This document shows, piece after piece, positions 1-9,804 of a stretch of DNA of 64,000 nucleotides. The stretch is from an uncultured Myxococcaceae bacterium. Lineage in GTDB: Bacteria > Myxococcota_A > Polyangia > Polyangiales > Ga0077539. Below the pieces are notes generated by a model. That model was not told the DNA's origin. It worked only from the letters and a program-made list of their open reading frames with translations, and did not search any database. Location: NCBI GenBank assembly GCA_945952225.1, contig CAMFHP010000005.1, forward strand, positions 1 through 64,000, in the 5' to 3' direction. Numbering within the stretch: position 1 is the stretch's first letter; every line of letters begins with the position of its first letter. The translations under genes were made by a program, and so were the position numbers.

Positions 1-1
1 C

Positions 2-346
2 CCCGCGACCACGGCCACGCCCGCTGCGACGGAGCCCGCGCCCGCCGCCACGACGCCCGCGCCGACGACCACGGCGCCCGCGCACGCCGCGACGACGCCT
101 GCGCCCGCTTCGGACGCGCAGATGGTGGCCCGCGGACGTCGCGCGTTCGACCGCGCGTGCGGCAACTGCCACGAGCCCAACGACCCCGAGGGGCCGTCGC
201 CGAACCACAACTGGAGCGAGGAGCGCATGCGCAACCAGGTGCGCCAGGGCGGCGGACGCATGCGGGCGATCCCCGTGGCGCGCCTCTCGGACGCGGACCT
301 CACCGCGATGATCGCGTTCTTCCGCACGACCCACGCCGTGCGCTGA
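2..346 (+). CDS. C-type cytochrome, C-terminal part (5' end outside window)
   Basis: The reading frame is open from the left edge and ends at a TGA. The first 40 visible residues are an Ala/Pro/Thr linker, a typical flexible tether between a membrane anchor or another domain and a heme domain. The heme-binding motif CGNCH follows, and then about 60 residues that end the protein. This is a mono-heme cytochrome c domain, probably an electron carrier in the periplasm. An ATG at 122 lies just before the heme motif, but the upstream codons stay in frame with the same codon bias, so the gene very likely starts outside the window. The partner enzyme is not visible; the GMC oxidoreductase next door faces it convergently. 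Confidence 0.8.
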   Translation, partial: PATTATPAATEPAPAATTPAPTTTAPAHAATTPAPASDAQMVARGRRAFDRACGNCHEPNDPEGPSPNHNWSEERMRNQVRQGGGRMRAIPVARLSDADLTAMIAFFRTTHAVR

Positions 347-353
347 GACGGGA

Positions 354-1862
354 CTACGCCGCGCTCGTCGAGGCGCGGAGTTCCTGCTGCGCGAGCCGCT
401 CGGCCGCGCGCCACACGACCCCCATGATCGAGTGCTGCGGGTTGACGCCCATGTTGGTGGGCAGCGCGCTCGCGTCCATCACGTAGAGGCCCGAGGTGCC
501 GTGCACCGCGAGGTCGGGGCCCACCGCGCTGTTCGCAGGGTCCGAGCCCGCGGGGCAGCTCGCGAAGAGATGCGAGGCCACCATCGTGAGCTGCGAGGGC
601 ACGTACTCCGACGCCTCGAGGAGCTCGACCTCCGCGGGGTCACGGAGCACGGTCTTGAGCCCCGCCACGCCGGGGTACACCTCGCGCGCGCCCGCGGCGA
701 ACATCATCCGCGAGAGGGTCACCACCCCGTCGCGAATGCGAAGCATGTCGGCGCGCGTGGGCACGTACGTCACCGACGCGTCGCTACCGTTGCCGAACCA
801 TCGCGGACGCACGCGGCCCACGGCCTCCATGCGGCACTGCACGGCCCACTGCGCGAAGTGATCGAGCTGCGTGAGGCGCTCGACCCACTCGGCCCCCGCG
901 CCGGGCAGTCGCGCGGCGAGCATCTCGGGCGGGAGCGAGAGCGACTCGAGCTTGATGCGACGCTCGCGCAGCGGAACCTCGTAGGCCTGCGTGCCGCCGA
1001 AGCTCATCTCCACGGGCTCGTCGAAGCGCCCCACCACGGCGCATCCGGGGTGCGCCATGAAGCGCTCGCCGACCATGCCCCGAAGCCCGCTGCGACGGAG
1101 CACCACCGGGCTCTGCACCGCGCTCGCCGACACGATCACCGCGCGTCGCGCGCGCACCGAGAGGGTGCCCACCTGCCGTCGTGCGGCATCAAGCACCGCG
1201 CCCTCGACGCCCACCGCGCGCGTTCCCTCGAAGCGCACGCGGTCGACGCGCGCCCTCGTGTGCAGCCGCGCGCCCTGACGGATCGAGCGCGGAACGTACG
1301 ACACGTCCATGCTCTGCCGCGCCTCGTTGGGGCAGCCCTGGAGGCACTGCGCCGAGCCCTTGCAGCGCGGCGCGTTGCGCACGATGGCCTTGCCGGGGAG
1401 ACCGAGCGCTTCGGCTCCGCGCGCCATGCGCTCGCCGTTGCCACCCCAGAGGGCGGGCACGGTCTCGGTGATGCCCAGCTCGCGCTCGATGGCGTCGAAG
1501 GCGTCGGAGAGGCCGCGCTCGTCGACGAGTTCGCCGAGGCCGAGACGCTCGGTCCAGTCGCGGCGCACGTCGTCGGGGAGGCGCCAGATGATGCCCGAGT
1601 TGATGGCCGTCGAGCCGCCCACGCAGCGCCCCTGAAGCAGCGGAAGGGGCATGGTCCCGATCGTCGCGTTGGTGCCCATGTCACGAAACGCAGCGCGCAT
1701 TCCGCCGAGGAGGTCGCGCGGTCGGTCGGCCACGGCGAGGCTGGGACCCTCTTCGAGCAGGATCACCGAGTGCCCTGCGCCCGAGAGCACGCGGGCCGCG
1801 GTGGCGCCGCCGGCGCCCGTTCCCACGATCACGAAGTCGGCGATGTCGTCGATCGATGCCAT
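354..1862 (-). CDS. GMC-family FAD-dependent oxidoreductase (alcohol or sterol oxidase-like)
   Basis: 502 residues. The N-terminal dinucleotide fold has GTGAGG at 14-19 followed by an acidic strand end (LLEEGPS), which binds the FAD ADP moiety. A Cys cluster (CKGSAQCLQGC) lies in the middle, as in long-chain alcohol oxidase and cholesterol oxidase-like GMC enzymes. The C-terminus has the family signature, SHLFASCPAGSDP and then DASALPTNMGVNPQ near 463-476, which supplies the active-site His and Asn. There is no signal peptide. It is the last gene of a three-gene operon, 4 nt after the small protein upstream. Substrate unknown; the FadR-type regulator suggests a fatty or small carboxylic effector. 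Confidence 0.85.
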   Translation of the reverse strand: MASIDDIADFVIVGTGAGGATAARVLSGAGHSVILLEEGPSLAVADRPRDLLGGMRAAFRDMGTNATIGTMPLPLLQGRCVGGSTAINSGIIWRLPDDVRRDWTERLGLGELVDERGLSDAFDAIERELGITETVPALWGGNGERMARGAEALGLPGKAIVRNAPRCKGSAQCLQGCPNEARQSMDVSYVPRSIRQGARLHTRARVDRVRFEGTRAVGVEGAVLDAARRQVGTLSVRARRAVIVSASAVQSPVVLRRSGLRGMVGERFMAHPGCAVVGRFDEPVEMSFGGTQAYEVPLRERRIKLESLSLPPEMLAARLPGAGAEWVERLTQLDHFAQWAVQCRMEAVGRVRPRWFGNGSDASVTYVPTRADMLRIRDGVVTLSRMMFAAGAREVYPGVAGLKTVLRDPAEVELLEASEYVPSQLTMVASHLFASCPAGSDPANSAVGPDLAVHGTSGLYVMDASALPTNMGVNPQHSIMGVVWRAAERLAQQELRASTSAA

Positions 1863-1866
1863 CGGA

Positions 1867-2301
1867 TCAGCTCCCCTGCGAGGTCACGAGCGGAAGGGCG
1901 CGGCGCGCGGGTTCGGCGCGTCGCTCGTAGTGGGTGCGCGCGCGCACGGCGGGCGAGTGCATCAGCGCGAGCGCGGTGGTCATCTTCAGCAGCGTCGCGA
2001 GGCCGCGGACGAAGTACGTCCGATGCGACACCATGCGCGCGAGCATCGCGGCGCGCTCCGCGGGGCGCACCTCGTCGATCGTGTGCGCGCGACCGTGCAT
2101 CCAGAGCGGCGCGTGCGCGGCGAGCCAGATCGCAGCGCGCAGGCCCAGCGCGGCTGAGGCGGTGCCCTCGGCGGACATCGTGTCGGCGGCGCCGAGGTAG
2201 TCCACCGTGGCGTCGCCCACGAGCGCATCGCCCGCGTCCGTGGCGGAGAAGCCCGCCATGATCGCGGCGGCCCATCGTCGTTCGAAGTCGGCAAGGTTCA
2301 T
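1867..2301 (-). CDS. Small protein of unknown function encoded with the GMC oxidoreductase
   Basis: 144 residues, not recognised. It is Ala-rich and mostly helical by eye, with a Thr/Asp-rich stretch near the start and a basic C-terminus (YERRAEPARRALPL). The start is fixed by an ATGA overlap with the stop codon of the FadR-type regulator, so translation is coupled. Its position between regulator and GMC enzyme, with 4 nt to the latter, suggests an accessory or small subunit, as with the small subunits that accompany some GMC dehydrogenases. It has no twin-arginine or Sec signal, so a periplasmic subunit role is not supported. Function is inference from position only. Confidence 0.7.
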   Translation of the reverse strand: MNLADFERRWAAAIMAGFSATDAGDALVGDATVDYLGAADTMSAEGTASAALGLRAAIWLAAHAPLWMHGRAHTIDEVRPAERAAMLARMVSHRTYFVRGLATLLKMTTALALMHSPAVRARTHYERRAEPARRALPLVTSQGS

Positions 2302-3032
2302 GGCGTGGTCTCCGGTGCGAGGGCGCTGCGAAGTGTGTCGAGCACCCTGCGATCGAGCCGCGCGAGGAGCCTCCGCGTGAGGGCGCGCGCCCGTTCGGCG
2401 TCGCGATCCCGCACGAGCGCGAGGGCGCGGCGGTAGAAGGTCAACGTCGCGCGAGGGTCGGCCATGAACGCGGCCTCGACCCCGGGCTGCTGTTCGAGCA
2501 TGCGCGAGAGCGTGTTGGTCACGAGCACCAGCGCCGCGTTGTGGGCGGTGCGGGCCACGGCGCGCGCGAACGCGAGGTCCGCGGCGATCCACGCGGGCGG
2601 ATCGTCGACGAGCGCATCCATCGCATCGAGGCGCGCGTCGAGGGCGTCGACCTCGTCGGCCAGCGCGCGCTCCGCCGCGAAGCCCACGGCCTCGGCGGCC
2701 AGCACGCGACGCAGCTCCAGCAGGTCGCCGAGCGTCGAGAGGGCCGAGGCCGTTCCCCCTGCGCCGAGGGCCACGAGGTGCGCCATCACCTCGATGCCGC
2801 CGGTCTCGCGGTAGTCGAGCACGCGCGTCCCCGAGCCGTGCACCGGCCGCACGAGCCCCTCGGCTTCGAGCCGCGAGAGGCCCGCCCGCAGGGTCAACCG
2901 ACTCACCCCAAGCGAGACCGCGAGCGCGCGCTCGCCGGGCAGGTCCGCGCCCACCGCGTACTCCCCGCGAAGGATCGACTCCCGCACCCGGCGGGCGACC
3001 TCTTCCACGGCGCGAGGACGGGCTTCGTTCAC
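2298..3032 (-). CDS. GntR/FadR-family transcriptional regulator
   Basis: 244 residues. The N-terminus (about 1-75) is a GntR winged helix-turn-helix ([20 protein letters not shown], then [20 protein letters not shown] and a wing ending GSGTRV). The rest is an all-helical FCD effector domain. The chosen GTG start at 3032 has GGAGG 8 nt upstream. A GTG at 3038 is too close to that ribosome site, and one at 3074 would place a perfect operator palindrome inside the coding region. The gene heads the operon with the small protein (ATGA overlap) and the GMC oxidoreductase, so it probably represses itself and both. The ligand is not deducible; FCD proteins bind carboxylic acids or acyl-CoA. Confidence 0.85.
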   Translation of the reverse strand: MNEARPRAVEEVARRVRESILRGEYAVGADLPGERALAVSLGVSRLTLRAGLSRLEAEGLVRPVHGSGTRVLDYRETGGIEVMAHLVALGAGGTASALSTLGDLLELRRVLAAEAVGFAAERALADEVDALDARLDAMDALVDDPPAWIAADLAFARAVARTAHNAALVLVTNTLSRMLEQQPGVEAAFMADPRATLTFYRRALALVRDRDAERARALTRRLLARLDRRVLDTLRSALAPETTP

Positions 3033-3044
3033 GGGCACTCCCTC

Positions 3045-3063
3045 CAACTGGTTTAACCAGTTG
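3045..3063. promoter_or_regulatory. FadR-type operator palindrome
   Basis: CAACTGGTTTAACCAGTTG is a perfect inverted repeat with 9-base arms around one central base. Its core TGGTnnnACCA is the classic shape of FadR-subfamily GntR operators. It sits 12 bp upstream of the regulator start codon, between the ribosome site and the -10 element, so bound protein would cover the transcription start. Autoregulation is inferred. Confidence 0.75.
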
Positions 3064-3064
3064 C

Positions 3065-3094
3065 CGAGTACCACCGTCGAATCACCGCTGGCAA
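3065..3094 (-). promoter_or_regulatory. Candidate housekeeping promoter of the GMC operon
   Basis: On the minus strand TTGCCA (3089-3094) is followed after 18 nt by TACTCG (3065-3070). The predicted start of transcription falls inside the palindromic operator that begins 1 nt further on. The -10 element is weak, so this is a moderate call. Confidence 0.4.
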
Positions 3095-3175
3095 GGGTCC
3101 GGTGAGAAAAGTGTTACGCACCCACAAACGCACCCCGTTCGCGCACATCTCACGAAGGAGAGCGCACCGAGTGCA

Positions 3176-3748
3176 TCACCGGGCACCTTCGGCGCGGGCG
3201 CGGAGGAGGATGGCAGCAGCGCGTACGGCATCGCGCAGGAGGCCGTTGACCGTGTCGGGGAGCGCGGGGAGCACGGGCAGGCCGAAGAGCGAGAAGCGGA
3301 AGCGCACGCCGCCGTGGGCGGGGAGGCGTTCGAGGGAGACCGTGGTCTCGACACGTCCGACGCTGCCGCTGCGCGCGATGCCCTGGATTTCAAGGGCATC
3401 GGCGGTGTCGCGGGTCACGGACATCTCGTGGAGGAACCAGAGGGTTCCGAGGGCGCGCGGCAGTTCGAGCTGGAAGTAGACCTGCGTGTGCGCACGGGTT
3501 CTCTGCACAACGCGCGCAGTGCGAAAGCGCGGCAGGAACGAGGGATACGCGGCGTAGTCGCGGAGGAGCCGCGCGACGGACTCGAAGGGGGCCTGCACGA
3601 CGATTTCGGACTCCATGCGGCGCACGGAGGTGCCGTCGACGGGGCGCTCGGTGAGCGTCGGCGGGCCTGGAGCGCGCGCGGGCTGGGCCGCCGCGGGAGC
3701 CGTAAAACAAAGGGCCGCGAGGAGGATCGGGGCGAGTCGCGCGCGCAT
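3176..3748 (-). CDS. Exported SRPBCC (START/polyketide cyclase-like) domain protein
   Basis: 190 residues. A signal peptide ([21 protein letters not shown]) is predicted to be cut near residue 21. The mature part looks like a helix-grip fold: [21 protein letters not shown] and FRTARVV at the start, a central [12 protein letters not shown] strand, and a final long amphipathic helix ([18 protein letters not shown]). Such folds bind lipids or other hydrophobic ligands; a periplasmic lipid-binding role is possible but unproven. The ATG at 3748 gives the cleanest signal peptide. It is divergent from the NtrC-type activator gene across a 186-bp gap. Confidence 0.7.
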   Translation of the reverse strand: MRARLAPILLAALCFTAPAAAQPARAPGPPTLTERPVDGTSVRRMESEIVVQAPFESVARLLRDYAAYPSFLPRFRTARVVQRTRAHTQVYFQLELPRALGTLWFLHEMSVTRDTADALEIQGIARSGSVGRVETTVSLERLPAHGGVRFRFSLFGLPVLPALPDTVNGLLRDAVRAAAILLRARAEGAR

Positions 3749-3816
3749 GGTCGGAGCGCGAAGGTGGGATCGAAGACCGCGCCGCGCCAGGGTGCGTTCG
3801 GGGGTTTTGCGGTTGG

Positions 3817-3832
3817 TGGAACGCTCCGTGCT
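3817..3832 (+). promoter_or_regulatory. Candidate sigma-54 promoter upstream of the NtrC-type gene
   Basis: TGGAACGCTCCGTGCT has the GG and GC elements at the -24/-12 spacing of the TGGCAC-N5-TTGCW consensus, with one mismatch in each half. It lies about 100 bp upstream of an activator of sigma-54. Only a spacing match by eye. Confidence 0.35.
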
Positions 3833-3934
3833 TTTGGATCGGGCGAACCGCCGACGGGCGCTGCGGCGCGCGGCAATGGCGGAAACGCGAGTTCCACGAC
3901 CGCCCTGGCATCTGCCCCCACGCAAGGACCGACC

Positions 3935-5497
<1,563 letters not shown>

Positions 5498-5530
5498 CCC
5501 CCCCAACACCGCGCAGAGAGACGCTGAACC

Positions 5531-6973
5531 ATGCGCCCCGGCGACCACGCTCCTACCTCGACGGCGGGGCGCATTCTCATCATCGAAGACAACCGCGACC
5601 TCGCCGACAACATCGCGGAGAGCCTCGCCGACGAGGGCTACACGCCCTTCGTCACCACGAGCGCGCGCGAGGCCCTCGACGCCGCGAGCGGTGTGGGCTT
5701 CGACGTGGCCTTTCTCGACGTGCGCCTGCCCGACGCCGACGGCACGCAGGCCCTCGTGCAGCTCAAGAGCCGCGCGCCCGACGCCGAGGTCGTGGTGATG
5801 AGCGGCGACGCCACGATCGAGAGCGCCATCGCGACGGTGCGCGGCGGGGCCTTCGCGTACATTCTCAAGCCCTTTCCGCTCGACGAGGTGCTGCGCCTCG
5901 CGTCGCTCGCGATGCGCCAGGTGGCCATGCGCCGCGAGCGCGAGACGCTCCTCGCGCAGCTTCAAGAGAGCGAGGTGCGGTACCGCGCGGTGGTCGAGAC
6001 CTCGCCCGCGCTCATCGTCGCGGTGTGGGCCGACAACACCATCGCGCTCGTGAACGCCTCCGTCGAACGCACGACGGGATTCACCCGCGACCACCTCCTC
6101 GGCCGCCCCATCCACGAGCTCGTGCCCGCGATCGGCAACAGCCCGTGGCGCGAGCTCTCGCAGCAGGAGGAGACCATCACCACGCGCGACGGCTCCGAGC
6201 GTCGCATCGAGTGGCGCTTCAGCCGCGCCGACGGGCTGCGCTTCGCCATCGGCATCGACGTGACCGAGACCCGCGCCATCGAGCGACGCGCCCGCGTGGC
6301 CGAGCAGCTCGCCGTGGTGGGAGAGCTCACCGCAGGCCTCGCGCACGAGATCCGCAACCCGCTGAACTCCGCGCTGCTGGAGCTCAAGGTGCTCAACCGA
6401 AGGCTCACGCGCGCCAACGACACCACCGGGGTCGCGAGCGTCGACGCCATCCGCGGTGAGCTCGAACGGCTGGAGCGCCTGCTCGCGGAGTTCCTCTGGT
6501 TCGCGCGCCCGCGGCCCATGAGCGACGCCGTACCGAGCGACCTGGCCATTCCCGCGCAGACCGTCGCGCGGCTCGTGCAGGCCGAGGCCGCCTCGCGGAA
6601 CATCAAGGTCGTTACCGAGTTCGCGCCCGACGCGCCGCCGGTGGTGTACGTCGAAGACCGCATCCGTCAGGTGGTCTTCAACCTCGTTCGCAACGCGATG
6701 GACGCCCTCGAACACCGCGGTCAGGTCACGCTCCGCACGCGCGCCGCGAGCGACCACGTCGAGCTCCAGGTCGAAGACAACGGACCGGGCATCGACGGCG
6801 ACCCCAACCGCGTCTTCATGCCCTTTCACACCACGAAGGCCAACGGCACGGGCCTCGGGCTCACCATCGCGCAGCGCATCGCGGCCGACCACGGCGGCGA
6901 GCTCCGCGTCGAGAGCGAGCCCGGTCGCACGGTCTTCACCCTCGCGCTGCCCATTCCCCGCAACGCGCGCTGA
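5531..6973 (+). CDS. Cytoplasmic hybrid histidine kinase (REC-PAS-HisKA-HATPase)
   Basis: 480 residues with no membrane segment. An N-terminal receiver (about 14-125) has Asp63 in FLDVRLPD and the Lys of ILKPF. A PAS domain follows (about 145-250, VVETSPALIVAVW to GIDVTETRA). The dimerisation/phosphoacceptor helix has His272 in GLAHEIRNPLNS. The ATPase domain has an N box (FNLVRNAMDALE), DNGPGI and GTGLGLT. The receiver in front of the kinase means its activity is probably set by another phosphorylated partner. With the NtrC-type gene just upstream this looks like one cytoplasmic relay. The PAS ligand is not evident. Confidence 0.92.
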   Translation: MRPGDHAPTSTAGRILIIEDNRDLADNIAESLADEGYTPFVTTSAREALDAASGVGFDVAFLDVRLPDADGTQALVQLKSRAPDAEVVVMSGDATIESAIATVRGGAFAYILKPFPLDEVLRLASLAMRQVAMRRERETLLAQLQESEVRYRAVVETSPALIVAVWADNTIALVNASVERTTGFTRDHLLGRPIHELVPAIGNSPWRELSQQEETITTRDGSERRIEWRFSRADGLRFAIGIDVTETRAIERRARVAEQLAVVGELTAGLAHEIRNPLNSALLELKVLNRRLTRANDTTGVASVDAIRGELERLERLLAEFLWFARPRPMSDAVPSDLAIPAQTVARLVQAEAASRNIKVVTEFAPDAPPVVYVEDRIRQVVFNLVRNAMDALEHRGQVTLRTRAASDHVELQVEDNGPGIDGDPNRVFMPFHTTKANGTGLGLTIAQRIAADHGGELRVESEPGRTVFTLALPIPRNAR

Positions 6974-7012
6974 AACCGCGCGAAACACCGCGGCGCACCT
7001 TCGAAACACCAC

Positions 7013-7053
7013 GGGCCGCGGCGACGCCCACGCGAGGCGTCTGCGCGCGGCCC
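7013..7053. terminator. Long hairpin between convergent genes
   Basis: GGGCCGCG (7013-7020) pairs exactly with CGCGGCCC (7046-7053), and inside it GACGCC pairs with GGCGTC. It sits between the kinase gene and the convergent CBS gene, 13 bp from the latter's stop. There is no T-run, so a bidirectional barrier is plausible but classical intrinsic termination is not shown. Confidence 0.5.
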
Positions 7054-7065
7054 GCGCTCCGTCGC

Positions 7066-7455
7066 TCAGCCCAGCACGTCGGCCAGCACCTTCAGCGCGT
7101 CGATGGCCGTGAAGATCCCGACGACGTGTCCGTGCTCGACCACGAGGGCCGCGCCGTAGCGCTCGCGGGCCATGGCCTTCACGACGTCGCCGAGGGGCGT
7201 CTCGGGCGCGACGGTGTACGGCGCCTGCGACATGGCCTCTTCGATGGTGACCGTCTCGGGGTCGACGTCTTTGAGCGCCTCGATGAACTTCAGGTCGCGG
7301 TCGGAGACGATGCCCACGAGCGCGCCGCCCGCCAGCACGGGAAGGTGCCGGATGTGGAACTCGCGCATCATCCGGTGCGCGGCGATCAGGGGCTGATCCC
7401 GACCGATCGTGTGGGGCAGCGGGGTCATCGACTCACGAATGGCAGTGCGCTTCAT
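7066..7455 (-). CDS. Two-CBS-domain protein
   Basis: 129 residues made of two CBS motifs only (about 9-60 and 72-126). Typical pieces are [21 protein letters not shown] in the first and [19 protein letters not shown] in the second. CBS pairs bind adenine nucleotides or similar ligands and regulate partner proteins; stand-alone versions are common beside stress proteins. The ATG at 7455 is preceded by GAGGAG at about -8. It is divergent from a universal stress protein gene across 191 bp, suggesting common control in energy or oxygen stress. The partner protein is unknown. Confidence 0.88.
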   Translation of the reverse strand: MKRTAIRESMTPLPHTIGRDQPLIAAHRMMREFHIRHLPVLAGGALVGIVSDRDLKFIEALKDVDPETVTIEEAMSQAPYTVAPETPLGDVVKAMARERYGAALVVEHGHVVGIFTAIDALKVLADVLG

Positions 7456-7605
7456 GGAGGTCTCCTCGTCGCTCCGTGGTCGCAACGAACGCGCCGCGCG
7501 GAATCTCCGCTGCGAGACGTGGCGCGCGCAGCACACGGTGCCCGACGCGCACGCGCTGCCCGCAACGGTGCGCGCGACGGGGTGCGCGCGCGGGTGTGCA
7601 CGGCG

Positions 7606-7621
7606 TGGTCTTCGACTTGCT
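7606..7621 (+). promoter_or_regulatory. Candidate sigma-54 promoter of the universal stress protein gene
   Basis: TGGTCTTCGACTTGCT matches the TGGY...TTGCW ends of the -24/-12 consensus at exact spacing. Transcription would start about 15 nt before the ATG at 7647, leaving just enough leader for GAGGAG at 7634-7639. The central AC of the -24 box is not conserved. Confidence 0.4.
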
Positions 7622-7646
7622 GACACGACACGCGAGGAGTGACGCC

Positions 7647-8114
7647 ATGACCTTCAAGCCCGGCCCCACCGTCGTCTGCGCGACGGATTTCTCCGACCCC
7701 TCGAAGCACGCGCTCGACACGGCGCTCGATGTTGCGAAGCGCCTCGATGCGACGGTGATCTACCTGCTCCACGTCGACGAGACCATCGAGCGATTCGCGG
7801 CCGCCACCGACGCCGAGGCGCGCTTCGCCGTCGAGTACGCGCGGCTTCAAGACGAGGCCCGCGCGCTCGTGACGAAGCTCGCGCACGAGAGCGAGTCGAA
7901 GGTGGGCATCGCGGTGAAGCCCGAGTTCCGCGTGGGGAGCGCGTACGCCGAGGTGGTGGCCTTCGCGGGCGAGGTGAAGGCCGATCTCATCGTCGTGGGC
8001 ACGCACGGCCGCACGGGGCTCAAGCGCGCGATCATGGGCAGCGTGGCCGAGCGGGTGGTGCGCCACGCGCCGTGCTCGGTGCTCACCGTGAAGGAGCACG
8101 ATCACAGCGCGTAG
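7647..8114 (+). CDS. Universal stress protein (UspA family)
   Basis: 155 residues, one Usp domain of the usual length. The start [22 protein letters not shown] is the typical first strand and helix. The C-terminal nucleotide-binding loop [22 protein letters not shown] fits the G-2x-G-9x-G-(S/T) pattern of ATP-binding Usp proteins. The ATG has GAGGAG upstream. It is divergent from the CBS gene; stand-alone Usp and CBS proteins often respond to energy or oxygen stress. A second Usp gene lies at 49806 next to the cbb3 cluster. Confidence 0.92.
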   Translation: MTFKPGPTVVCATDFSDPSKHALDTALDVAKRLDATVIYLLHVDETIERFAAATDAEARFAVEYARLQDEARALVTKLAHESESKVGIAVKPEFRVGSAYAEVVAFAGEVKADLIVVGTHGRTGLKRAIMGSVAERVVRHAPCSVLTVKEHDHSA

Positions 8115-8123
8115 CGGGAGGGA

Positions 8124-9125
8124 TCAGTCGCGCTCGTGGCCCGCCTCGCGGGTCATCAGGTCGGAGACCGCGGCGCGGAGGTTCTTGCCCTCGTAGAGCG
8201 CCGCGTGCACCTGCTCGATGATGGGCATGAACACGCCCTCGCGGCGCGACAGGTCGAACGCGCTCTTCGAAGTGCGCACGCCCTCGGCCACCTGGCGCAT
8301 GCCGCCGAGGATCTCGTCGAGCGTGCGTCCGCGACCGAGTTCGAAGCCCACGTGGCGGTTGCGCGAGAGCTCGCCCGTGCACGTGAGCACGAGGTCGCCC
8401 ATGCCCGCGAGGCCCGCGAGCGTGAGCGCGTCGCCGCCCATCTTCATCGCGAGCCGTGCGATCTCGGCGAGCCCGCGGGTGATGAGCGCCGCGCGCGCGT
8501 TGTGGCCGAAGCCCAGGCCGTCGCTCGCGCCCGCTGCGATGGCGATCACGTTCTTCAGCGCGCCGCCCACCTCGACGCCCACCACGTCGTCGCTGAGGTA
8601 CACGCGGAAGCGGTTGTCGGTCCAGAACGCGCGCTGCACCACCTTCGCGAGCGCGAGGTCGCGCGCCGCGGCCACCACCACCGTCGGGAGCCCCTGCGCC
8701 ACCTCGCGCGCGAACGACGGGCCCGAGAGCGCCACGAAGGTGTCCTTCGTCCACGGCACCTCCTCGGCGAGCATCTCGTTCACGAAGTAGAGCGTCTCCT
8801 GCTCGATGCCCTTCGTCGCGCTCACCACGGGCACGCCGCGCGGAATCCACGGCTCGCAGCGCCGCAGCGTCTCGCGGATGCCGTGCGTGGGCACCGCCAT
8901 GAGCACCATCTCCGCGCCGTGGAGCGACTCTTCGAGGTCCGACGTGGCGCGCAGCGTGTCGGCGAAGCGCGCGCCCGCGAGAAAGGTCGCGTTCTCGCGC
9001 GTCTCCTGAATGGCCTGCGCCAGCTCGGGGCGACGCCCCCAGAGCGTGACCGCGTGACCGTTGTCCGACACCACCTTCGCGAGGGCGCTGCCCCAGCTCC
9101 CCGATCCGAGCACTGCGATGCGCAT
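8124..9125 (-). CDS. gpsA: Glycerol-3-phosphate dehydrogenase [NAD(P)+]
   Basis: 333 residues, the usual length. It reduces dihydroxyacetone phosphate to sn-glycerol 3-phosphate, the backbone for phospholipids. The N-terminus has the dinucleotide-binding GSGSWGSA at 7-14. The central region has SATKGIE, LSGPSFAREVAQGLPT and the catalytic-lysine segment VGGALKNVIAIAAG; the helical domain has HNARAALITRGLAEI and GLAGMGDLVLTCTG. The ATG at 9125 has AGGAGG about 9 nt upstream. It appears monocistronic, with a 10-bp convergent gap to the Usp gene. Confidence 0.96.
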   Translation of the reverse strand: MRIAVLGSGSWGSALAKVVSDNGHAVTLWGRRPELAQAIQETRENATFLAGARFADTLRATSDLEESLHGAEMVLMAVPTHGIRETLRRCEPWIPRGVPVVSATKGIEQETLYFVNEMLAEEVPWTKDTFVALSGPSFAREVAQGLPTVVVAAARDLALAKVVQRAFWTDNRFRVYLSDDVVGVEVGGALKNVIAIAAGASDGLGFGHNARAALITRGLAEIARLAMKMGGDALTLAGLAGMGDLVLTCTGELSRNRHVGFELGRGRTLDEILGGMRQVAEGVRTSKSAFDLSRREGVFMPIIEQVHAALYEGKNLRAAVSDLMTREAGHERD

Positions 9126-9237
9126 ACGAGACTCCACCTCCTGCGGTGGGCGAACGCTACACCCGCACGCGAGGCTGTCTCCGCGCAAAGATCCGTCGTC
9201 TCCGCGCGTCACGCGACGCGCAGCGGCAGCGCCCCGA

Positions 9238-9804
9238 TCACCCGACGCGGAGCGCCATGCGCACGTCGTCGATCACCGCGCCGTCGACGCGAAACCGATC
9301 GGGCACGCCGCCGATGACGGTGAAGCCCGCGCGCTCGTAGAGCCGTCGCGCGCGAGGGTTCGCGGTGAACACCCCGAGCTCGATCCACGCGAGCGCGTCG
9401 ACCTCGCGGGCCCACGCGATGGCCGTGTCGAGGAGCGCCGGGCCGAGGCCCACACCGCGGTGCGCGCGCTCGATGCCCATGCCCAGCTCACAGCGATGGA
9501 GCTCGGTGCGGAGCCGTCCGCCCGAGAGGTCGACGTGGCCCACCACGCGCCCCGACGCGCGCTCGCGCGCGAGCCACAGGCGGAACCATCCCGCCTCGCT
9601 CACGGGCCTAGAAAGACGGGTGATCCACGCGAGGAGGGTGTCCATCGTGAGGGGCGGTCGCACGTCGCCGCGGCCGCGCGGAGAGAACCACACGCCGTCG
9701 ACGCCGTTGTCCTCCTCCTGCGCCGCGAGCGAGGCGAGCCAGGGCTCCACGTCGTCGCCCCCGGCGAGCTCGATCGTGTACGCCGCGGGCACGATGATCG
9801 TCAC
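9238..9804 (-). CDS. GNAT-family N-acetyltransferase
   Basis: 188 residues. The acetyl-CoA site is in the segment MGIERAHRGVGLGPALLDTAIAW, a variant of the R/Q-x-x-G-x-G/A loop, and the family's terminal ANPRARRLYERAGF follows. The start codon overlaps the stop of the upstream Ser/Thr kinase gene by 4 bp (ATGA), so the two are translationally coupled. The acceptor is unknown. The coupling to a kinase is odd for this family and could mean co-regulation rather than a shared substrate. Confidence 0.85.
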   Translation of the reverse strand: MTIIVPAAYTIELAGGDDVEPWLASLAAQEEDNGVDGVWFSPRGRGDVRPPLTMDTLLAWITRLSRPVSEAGWFRLWLARERASGRVVGHVDLSGGRLRTELHRCELGMGIERAHRGVGLGPALLDTAIAWAREVDALAWIELGVFTANPRARRLYERAGFTVIGGVPDRFRVDGAVIDDVRMALRVG

